Assembly: GCF_022539505.1 (NCBI RefSeq)
Contig: NC_061510.1
Coordinates: 266,237,687 to 266,301,686, forward strand
Direction of reading: 5' to 3'
DNA from: Lolium rigidum
Lineage: Eukaryota; Streptophyta; Magnoliopsida; Poales; Poaceae
DNA: 64,000 nt
The notes under the pieces were generated by a model. It did not search any database. It saw only the letters and a list, made by a program, of their open reading frames with translations, and had not been told where the DNA came from. How positions within the stretch are numbered: position 1 is the first letter of the stretch; every line of letters begins with the position of its first letter. Of the stretch, positions 55,900-64,000 are shown piece by piece. Made by a program: the position numbers and the translations under genes.

Positions 55900-57453
55900 T
55901 CTTTGGTGCTTGTGGTAAGTGAGGCTATCCGACGTAAATCAATGCTGCGTAAATATTCTCGGTATCTAAATCACGAATTCCCATCCCTTAAACGGCCCAA
56001 TTAAGCGAAATCACATATGTGTCGGCTCGCAAAATCCTAAAGCGCCTATTACGCCGGCATATAAACAGCAACTAAACGGGCTGGCCCACTTACTTATTGG
56101 GCCAGCCCATTTGATTTACTGTGGACCCCACACTCTAATTGGGCCGGCCCACTTGCTTTAAGGTGGACCCCACCCACTACTAGGCCGGCCCACTAACTAG
56201 TTGGGCCAGCCCAATTGCTTTTGTGGTGGACCCCACATACTAAATGGGCCGGCCCTTTAAGACGAAAGTGGGACCCACCTGTGTTTTTGGCCCGGCCCAC
56301 TACCGTGTTGGGCCGGCCCACTTGCTATATGGTGGACCCCACATACTAAATGGGCCGGCTCTTTAACAGGAAAGTGGGACCCACCTGTGTTTTTGGCCCG
56401 GCCCACTAGCATGTTGGGCCGGCCCACTTGCTATATGGTGGACCCCACATACTAAATGGGTCGGCCCTTTAACAGGAAAGTGGGCCCCACCAGTGTTTTG
56501 GCCCGGCCCACTATCTTGTTGGGCCGGCCCACTTGCTATATGGTGGACCCCACATACTACATGGGCCGGCCCTTTAACTGGAAAGTGGGACCCACCTGTG
56601 GTTTTGGCCCGACCCACTATCTTGTTGGGCCGGCCCACTTGCTATATAGTGGACCCCACATACTAAATGGACTGGCCCTTTAACGAGAAAGTGGGACCCA
56701 CCGGTGCTTTTGGCCCGCCCATCGGCTTGTTGGGCCAGCCCATTTGATCTAATGTGGACCCCACGTACTAAATGGGCCGGCCCGATAGCAGAAAGTGGGA
56801 CCCACATGCTAATTGGGCCGGCCCACTAACTTCTTGGGCCGGCCCGGTTGCTTTAAAGTGGACCCCACTTTGTAAATGGGCCGGCCCGATACCGAGAAAG
56901 TGGGTCCCACATGTCTTGTGGGCCGGCCCTTTTGCTTGTTGACCGGTCAAACGAGTGCATTCGGCCCGGCCCACATGCTTAGAGGGCCGGCCCATTAAAG
57001 TTTTGACCAGTCAACCTTAGAGGTTAGGCCCGGCCCACGTAACTAATGGACCAGCCCAGCTATATAGTTGACCGGTCAAACTAAGTCAGCTGGCCCGGCC
57101 CGCAAACTTAATGGGCCGGCCCGCTTAAGACGTGGCATGCCTCGTGTGGGCCTACCATCTACCACGGGGTTTCAGCCGGTTAACGCCGTTAACTGCCAGT
57201 TAACGGCGTCTGCCACGTGTCAGTTTGCATGACGTCAGCAGTCAACGGGCTCCCGGAAACACTTGGGCAACGGTCCGATTTTCCGTGGCGGAAGGGCGCC
57301 CAAGCGCGACGGACCGAAAAAATCGTCGTAGGACTTTGCCTGACGTAGTTTCCACAACAGAACCCATATCGTCGGGTTAGGCCCATAGGCGACGAAAAAT
57401 ACCCCTTAGCGGACGATTTTGAGACGTTGTCTATCAGAACATTTCTTGTAGTG
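55900..57453 (+). mobile_element. CACTA transposon, right terminal region
   Basis: It ends at 57453 with the reverse complement of CACTACAAGAAATGTTCTGA, the canonical CACTA terminus. Before it lies a long subterminal array of GGGCCGGCCC palindromes, with GTGGACCCCACATACTAAAT recurring about every 106 bp (56228, 56334, 56441, 56547, 56652, 56757). Such arrays bind transposase in CACTA elements. A three-base duplication AAC may follow (57454-57456). The left terminus is not found in this window, so the element's start is unknown. The decayed coding remnants at 51.6 and 52.5 kb could belong to it. Confidence 0.8.
56090..56810. repeat. CACTA subterminal tandem repeats of about 106 bp
   Basis: About six to seven units containing GGGCCGGCCCACTTGCTATA, TGGTGGACCCCACATACTAA and AAGTGGGACCCACCTGTG. 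They become irregular to 57130. Confidence 0.85.
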
Positions 57454-58463
57454 AACGGGGGTTTAGGTTTCTGTCACTCCGGCAACCCCGCAATTGGCAA
57501 ACGAGTACAAGATGTATTCCCCTAGGCCCATAAAGGTGAAGTATCATGTAGTCGACGTTCACATGACACCACTAGAAGAATAACACCACAACTTAAATAT
57601 CATAACATTGAATATGACTCAACCATAATTCACTACTAACATTTAGACTTCACCCATGTCCTCAAGAACTAAACGAACTACTCACGAGACATCATATGGA
57701 ACATGATCAGAGGTGATATGATGATGACTAACAATCTGAACATAAACCTTGGTTCAATGGTTTCACTCAATAGCATCAATAACAAGTAGAAATCAACACC
57801 GGGAGAGTTTCCCCTATCAAACAATCAAGATCCAACCCAAATCGTTACGGCGGTGACGAGGTGCAGCGGTGGAGATGGCGGTGATGATGATGAAGATGAT
57901 GGTGATGATGATGGAGATGATGTCCAGCTCGATGACGGTGACGATGGCGTCGATTTCCCCCTCCGGGAGGGAATTTCCCCGGCGGATTCCTGCCCGCCGG
58001 AGAGCTCTTTTCTCTCTGGTGTTTTCCGCCCCGCAGAGGCGGCTGTGACTCTTCCCGACTATCCTCCGTAGCTTAGGTTTTCGGGACGAAGAAGTACGCG
58101 AAGGAGAGGAGGCCAGAGGGGGTCGTGGGCCCCCTCACCACAAGGCGGCGCGGCCAGGGCAGGGCCCGCGCCGGCCTATGAGGGGGGCCCATGGCGGCCC
58201 TCCTCGGCTCCTCCTTTTGGCTCCCTCCGTCTTCTGGAAAAATAGGATTTTCAATATAATTCCCGTCAATTGCTGATCTTCCGAAATATTGCATTCTGAC
58301 GGTGCTTTTTCCAGCAGAATTCTGACTCCGGTGCGCGATCCTCCAATATTCATGAAACATGCAAAATAGATGAAATAACATAAGTATCATCTCTAAATAT
58401 GAAATATATCAATGAATAACAGTAAATTATGATATAAAATAGTGATGCAAAATGGACGTATCA
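57454..58463 (-). repeat. Fragment of a second Athila-like LTR, cut by the CACTA element
   Basis: On minus it starts TGATACGTCCATTTTGCATC at 58463 and runs to AAACCCCCGTT at 57454, where the CACTA terminus begins. It differs from the LTR at 20966. It contains a (GAT)n-rich stretch at about 57870-57950. The remainder of the LTR and its internal region are not in the window. Confidence 0.78.
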
Positions 58464-58916
58464 ATGGTGGTGGTGGTGGTGGTGGTGGTAGCCGAAAACG
58501 AGCTCGGAGGAGGCGCGAAGCGACGCCCGGTCTGGGGGCCGGTCTGACCGGTCTCTGGGCCGGCTGGTCCGGTTGGCGCCGCGGTCGACCGGGTGCTGGG
58601 CCGGCCGGTCCGGTCTGGGGGCCAGTTGACCAGGTTTCTCAACCGGGTTTCTCGAATCTGTCTCTTGTTCTTCCCCAAACCATATCCAAAAGATCAAATC
58701 GACGGGAAACGATGGAATTGGAGGCTAAAAGTTGGGGAAATAGTAGATCAAGCACAACAACACTGAATCCACGGACGAAAACCACTCAAAACGCAACCAA
58801 ATCACAGATCCGTCCAAAGGCAATTTGGGGCTATTTTTTTTTGGAAAATTTTCTAGAAACGAAATCGGGTGGGTGGAGGGTCAAAATCGCGGTAACCAAG
58901 AGCTGCTGATACCATA
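58464..58916 (-). mobile_element. Family O-like leader after an inverted LTR
   Basis: On minus, directly after the LTR end at 58917, comes TATGGTATCAGC (primer-site-like, mutated) and a leader resembling 8713-8800 (ATTTTGACCCTCCA...). It has the same ACCGG/CCGGT-rich block (58500-58650) as 9450-9600. It is truncated at 58463 by the Athila-like LTR. Confidence 0.72.
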
Positions 58917-59978
58917 TGATGAGATCTGAGATCTAGGGATTGGCCCGATCTCGCGATTTGACCCAAGATCCAAGGGGAAAAAGGTGGGAGAGCGCGAGGA
59001 ACACGAAGAACACGAGGAACACCGGTACTCACGCACGCACACCAACCCGATACACCCGATACTTACCCCCGTGGCTCGATGGACCACGCCAATAGAATCA
59101 CCCGGAAGAGGCACTCGGTAGAATTCCCGGTGAGAGATTGGTGTTGGAGAAAAGAGATTGGTGAGGGAGAGAGAGTGTCTTGCACTAGAATCTCACTCAA
59201 CAATACCCAAATCAACAACAAGATTTGCCTTGATTACAAAGGGATGCTTGTCCAAGATGGATGCTAACCCTTGGGAGACTAAGCTCAAAGTTGGTTTAAG
59301 CTCAAAATTATGTCTAAGGGGTAAAGGAGGGGTCCTGGGTCCTTATATAGGCATACATGGCCAGCAAGGCGAAAAGGTACTTAAATGGATAACTTAGGCA
59401 GTTTGGTGGAGCAATCCCGTCGAATCCGGTCCTGGGGCCGGTCAGACCGGGCTGGTGACCGGAGGGTCCGGTCGTGGGGCCGGTCGACCGGTCGCCAACC
59501 GGAAACGTCGCAGATCTCTGTCCGGTTGGCCCCCGGTACGACGCCCGGTCACGACCGAGGGAAATCCGGTTTGGCGCCCGGTTGACCGGACCTGGGACCG
59601 GATGGTCCGGTCGTGGGGCCGGTCCGACCGGGTCCTGGGCCGGCCAGCTTCTCCTCTTCCTTCGAGCGCTTCGAGTGACGTCGGGTCCAGCTTCGCATTC
59701 ATCTTCATGTCCCGCTGCTCCTCTCCTTCCCTTGACCATGGTGTGTCCTCCTCTCCGGGGTCTTGATGCACCATGTACCTAATGACACAAAGCACATCGG
59801 CATGAGGTAGCATTCCATCCAAAGTTGTACCGAGATCAAGGGTGGTGAGGAGCGAGTTCACCTTCTCATGTAGCGCTTTAACTCAAGCCCGTGTCATTGG
59901 TCCACTCGGGGGACTTGTCGGCCTTCGTGAGGAGGTGTCCGAAGGCCATCCCGCATCACCGAAGGTCGCCCCGTATCA
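58917..59978 (-). repeat. Family O-like LTR, inverted and diverged
   Basis: On minus it starts TGATACGGGGCGACCTTCGG at 59978 and ends CTCATCA at 58917, 1062 bp. Both ends match the element 3 LTRs, but the middle (59410-59650) carries an array of CCGGTC units that those LTRs lack. Internal 3' sequence lies on one side and primer site plus leader on the other, so this LTR is shared by two internal regions. Confidence 0.78.
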
Positions 59979-60271
59979 TCTCCCTCCAATCGAAAAAGAG
60001 TCGTCCTCGACGATAGCTCTTCATGAACGTGTATAGGAGGTAGATGACAACCACGCTTGAATGTCGCTTCACTTGTCAAGAGCCCTATCAATAGCACAAG
60101 AAAAGCGAAGCAACACTCAAAGCATAGCCAATGTTCCACGGGTTTAGCAAAAGAGCGCAAGAAGAAGGAGGTCACCTTAGAAAGATGTCGATGTGCTCTC
60201 ATGGAGAGATCTTGTGTAGTCGAAGTGTGGGGTTGAACCCATTCGTTGACGCTCATCCACAAGTCACTTGT
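59979..60271 (-). pseudogene. Family O unknown ORF, last part, inverted
   Basis: On minus it reads ACAAG then TGACTTGTGGATGAGCGTC and encodes SDLWMSVNEWVQPHTSTTQD to ELSSRTTLF, matching 12728-13016 of element 3. It is the exact continuation of the ORF broken at 15481 by element X. A purine-rich tract and the LTR follow. Confidence 0.83.
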
Positions 60272-63200
60272 TGTGACGCCCCGGAACAGGTACCATGAGG
60301 ATTCCAGCGATCCCGCCGAAATCCGCACGATATCGATTCAGAGACGCCCTCCGACACGACGTGCGCGACGAATCACACACGTGATGCCAGAGGAATCAAC
60401 ACGAGCGGTAACATTACAACAGGATTACAATAGAGCCCACAAGAAACATATATTACAACGACGACTCCAACGAGTCAAGATACAAATATACAATATCAAA
60501 GATCCGAATCATCCAAAAGATCAAATGCGTCCGAGTACGGACAAGATACAAATTGGACTAAGAGTCCTGAAGATAACCAGTGACGTCCATAACCCTGCCC
60601 AGGCCAAGCCGGAAGGGTAACCTTGCTAACGTTGTCATCTCGTACCTGTCAAAGTCGGGTCATCGGTTGCCGACAAAAGGGGGAGGAGACAAAAAGAAAG
60701 GAAGGCGAGGGTAAGTACCATTGGCACGTACTTGCGAGACAAGACCAACTATGCTCGCTGGAGGGCGGTATAAACTTCACCCGGCTATATGTGGGGTTTA
60801 GCGGCAGCAAAGCTACTATCCAATAGAGACACGCTACAACATCCGTCTACTCAGAGAAGATAAGAGAGCGCACAAGGTAACAGATAAATACTACACAAAC
60901 ATAACCCAGCCAAATACACGTATCCCCTTCAACAAAGCGAAGAGGCAATGTAAAAGGCACTCCACTGTTGACAATTTTATTATATGTTGGTTGTAGTAAT
61001 GCAATATTGCTACGCAAGTTATTATCAAATTATTAGCAACAAGGTAACAGTGTAAGTTGTTCTATGATCAAGCTATACAATTCCAAGTCGTCCATAACCG
61101 CGGACACGGCTTATCGATAAGATGTACACCCTGCAGGGGTTGCCCAAATGTAACCATACGCATGCTCGAACCCACTTACTACAGGTAGAGTCTCACAACA
61201 AGACCGTTCCCAATGCAAGAGAAAGTTTAATGGGAGCCACCCAACTAAGCTACCCGTGACGAAGTTCGGCCGTACTCTGATACGGACCCAGAGGTTTGTG
61301 ACAACGGCTAAGCTAAGTGTGAACAACCTGCTGTCGCTAATCGTTCCACAATATGAGTACAGAACAGAATATAAACACCCAAAGGCAACAGAAGTAAATC
61401 GTGCATCATGCATATGAGCAAATAAAACCAAGGTTGTGGCTCCCAATAAACAGACTCGAGGAAAGGTAGTGGGTGATGGGGGTCCCATTCCCCCACGTAC
61501 GGGTAGAGCGCTCAATCTCAGAACTGATAACAAGAACTCGGGTCCTAGGGGACATTAGCAAGTCAAAGTTCCGATGCTTTCGCAAAGGGGATCACAGATG
61601 CCTCTGCTTACAGTTTTAGTTGTTAACATTAAAGTAAAGCATGATTATCTCCAACAACTAATATAGAATGTGATAACCTCCCGACAACCCAACATATCCC
61701 GATAACAGATCGAGATAAACAACAGAGACTAAACACGCCTACGACTCGCAAGGCTCAAACGTCAATCAACGGCTATGGGTAAGGAAGGATGCATATAGGA
61801 TTATTATGGTAACAAGTGGAATAGGACACGTGACTCGTTAAAGAATCGCAACATAAGGATAGCAGTGAGAGGGAGAGCAAAATATAAAATAGGTGAAGAG
61901 GGAGAGCTCGCCTGTGAAAAGCTGCAGAAGAACTTGTCGGAGAACTCGTCGTATCTCACATCACCACTTCGTGATCCTATCCGGGAAGAAGCAAATGCTG
62001 GAACACACAACGTATGCAAGTCTTACTACTACGGATAAAGAACCAGCATGCTCAAGATGATATGCATGACATGGCAGGTATGATGCGATGCACTTATCCA
62101 TATTAATCGGAGTCGGAACCCCGGACAAGCAAATTAGGTTGGAGTTGCATTTTCTACCGTCAAAGTTAAGGGTTGATTAGCAAGTCATAACATGGCAAGG
62201 GTGAGCTACTTCAAAGTTAAACGGAGCGGGGAAACCTTAGTCGGTGTCCGAAATACTCCGCATATATGTGAGATGAAATGCACAAATTATCACGGCTCGA
62301 CATGATGCGAGATGCAAACATATGTATGGATGGCATATTTATGTTCCTCTCATTTTTCTGATCAAAAACAATATAAAATACTTTTTAATCCGAGCTACGG
62401 ATTAGGAGATATGATTTTTGCAAGATTATAACATTTGCAGCAATTTTTAGAAAAACAGAGGAAAAGGGGAAAACATTTTATACCAGCAAGGAGCTAGCCA
62501 CAGACGGAGGTCACTGACAAGTGGGACCCACCTGTCAGGTTCGGAAAAGAAATAAAATGTGTGAGGTTTTGCCTCAGATATGATTCGAACCCGGGATGAT
62601 GAAAGATATTGGTTGCGCCTCCTTTTGAACCTGACGACGACGGAGCTCGTGGCCATGGCAGAGCTCGAAGATGAACTCGGGATCTGGGGGTTCCTTGCGA
62701 ACTGGGACGGGCAAGACGGCGTCGGGGCTACGCCTTGACGCATGGAACCAAGACGGGGTGGCGCCGGAGCCGGGGCATCACCGGAGAGTCACCGGCGACG
62801 AGGTTCTGCGGAGAACATGGTGGTCAACGCCGGTAGCATCATACAGAGGAAGGATGAGAGCGAACAGAGGTCTGGGAGGACGGGGATCTCACCCTGGTGC
62901 TGATGAAGGGCTCGGGGAAGCCGGAGAAGGACCGAGGTGGCCGGAATCTTCGCCGGAGTGTGGCGGACGGAGTAGAGAATCCGCGAATTTGGCGGCGATT
63001 CAAGGACTCCCAGGTCGATTCCTTGGATGGGGATGATGAGGAAGACGAGCCGCATCTGTTGGTGACTTCGGCTCGGCGAGGGGTGGCCTGCTGCAGTGGC
63101 GCCATGGAGAGGTACGGGCAGCAGGGTTTGGTTGTGGTGGAGAAGAAACAGAGAAGAGGAAAAAGGCACAGAGGTTGGCGGCGCGAGGGAGGAAGAAAGC

Positions 63201-63689
63201 TAGGGTTTCCAGGGGCACGCGGAAGGGATTAAAAGGAGGAGGCAGCGGGGCGTGGTTGCGGTATGGTTGGCTTGGTCCATGGCGTGACGTTGACAAGGAA
63301 GGAGAGCACGCCACTCTCGTGGGAAGAAAAGAAGAAGAGGAAGACTTGGTCTTAGTAGGAAGAGGTATGGGCCGGTGGCTCGAGAGGAGGTGGGCTGGCA
63401 GCTGGCTTGGGCCGCCGGAAAAAAAAGGGAGTGAGAGAGGAGATGGGCCATGGAGAGAGAGAGGGCCAAGAGAGGGGTTAGGGTTTAGGTTTTGTTGAAT
63501 GAAAAGGACAAGAGGAGGTTTATTATAAAAACCATATGAGAGGGTAAAATAAAATAAGCAGGGTTTAAAAATAATTTATTTTGTTGAAAACATGAATGAT
63601 ATGATGCATATGCCATGATGAACTTGAAACGACACGGAAAAACAAGCAGCGGAGAAAAATCTAATATTGGGTTTTTTCGGGTCATTACA
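60272..63689 (-). repeat. Element X LTR, 3.4 kb, inverted
   Basis: On minus it starts TGTAATGACCCGAAAAAACC at 63689 and ends GGGGCGTCACA at 60272, followed by ACAAG. The first roughly 375 bp match 15482-15860. Not a solo LTR: the right flank (63690) does not repeat the target duplication. It is long for an LTR and contains a GC-rich part (62640-63240) and several short open frames with no recognised product. A gypsy element with long LTRs is likely. Confidence 0.72.
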
Positions 63690-64000
63690 AACGACACCAC
63701 TAACAAGGAACCTCGCCCCGAGGTTCCACCTCAAGGTACGGGGGAGAGAGGTGAACTATCGGATCTTCAAGCGACGTGTCGATCTCCTCGACACCACTAA
63801 CAAGAGTTCTTGCTCCATGTAGAACGATCGACACCACCAATATGAAGTCGTTGTACCGTTGTTGATGATGCGCTTTTGTCGAGACCTCCGAAGATCGAAC
63901 CTATTAGGTTAAAGGCAATGATCGTCCAACCCACGTTGAAACCTATGACTCAGAAAAACTCAGATAAGAGAGATGACTCAAAACTCGCATAGGCAAGAAG
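63690..64000 (-). mobile_element. Element X, interior next to its 3' LTR
   Basis: This is the internal 3' end of X, read on minus. It has short repeats (CGACACCACTAACAAG at 63691 and 63788). No coding is recognised before the window ends. Confidence 0.5.

Noticed and set aside
57847..58071. Asp-rich ORF (72 codons)
   Set aside because: It is a GAT-repeat stretch within an Athila-like LTR, read on the wrong strand.
61111..61533. A 140-codon ORF on minus with hydrophobic stretches
   Set aside because: It lies inside the X LTR, has overlapping open frames and no family motif.
60272..63689. Interpretation as a TIR transposon with ends TGTGACGCCCC and TGTAATGACCC
   Set aside because: The ends are similar for only a few bases, the start matches the LTR at 15482 with a primer site next to it, and the right flank lacks a target duplication. 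An LTR fits better.

Overview
This window is intergenic DNA from a large, transposon-rich grass genome. The Pooideae are favoured, and a Triticeae-like species most of all. The reasons are Athila-type LTRs beginning TGATACGTC, an Au-type SINE tail, a CACTA end carrying GGGCCGGCCC subterminal repeats, Helitron-like ends, and several Ty3/gypsy families with initiator-Met-tRNA primer sites. I see no host gene that looks functional, no tRNA or rRNA gene, and no CRISPR. Exactly 100 N at 16020-16119 mark a scaffold gap.

Layout, left part (1-16019). A non-autonomous LTR retrotransposon, here called family O, forms the background: 1-115, 6807-7858 and 13891-15481, all on +. Three elements sit inside it. 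Element 1 (116-6801, -, TSD ACAAG) carries a gag-like ORF but no polymerase. Element 3 (7859-13885, +, TSD TGATA) is a younger copy of family O itself. The start of element X (15482 onward, TSD ACAAG) runs into the gap.

Middle part (16120-38752). An Athila-like element carries an intact gag-protease ORF (16264-18378) but no RT or integrase. A second non-autonomous gypsy element E (21963-28978, -, TSD GTTAG) is inserted in its 3' LTR. E carries a degraded gag-protease and an antisense ORF for a very acidic protein. The Athila-like element ends at 29582 inside a satellite array with a monomer of about 325 bp and a four-monomer higher-order repeat of about 1.3 kb. That array is broken by a block holding a Helitron candidate and by a 122-bp inverted patch.

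Right part (38753-64000). Element 2 (40084-47995, -, TSD TTTGT) is a full-length gypsy element with gag, protease, RT, RNase H and integrase, all damaged by frameshifts. It shares LTR ends, primer site and leader with element 1, so it is the autonomous type that element 1 could parasitise. Then come a short LTR-type element (about 48129-49346), a truncated SINE, coding remnants, a MULE-type element with a perfect 9-bp TSD (52955-53637), a CACTA right end (to 57453), a fragment of another Athila-like LTR (57454-58463), an inverted piece of family O (58464-60271), and a 3.4-kb LTR of element X in inverted orientation (60272-63689).

The strongest single observation concerns the two ends of element X. 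Family O stops at 15481 after ACAAG and X begins. The missing continuation of the same O sequence, starting again with ACAAG, is found inverted at 60271, next to the far end of an X LTR. The contig right of the gap is therefore either placed in the wrong orientation or bounded by a real inversion. The most interesting biology is how the non-autonomous gypsy families are built. They keep the LTR, primer site, gag-like start and the extreme C-terminus of pol, and they replace the enzymes with long unknown Cys-rich ORFs.
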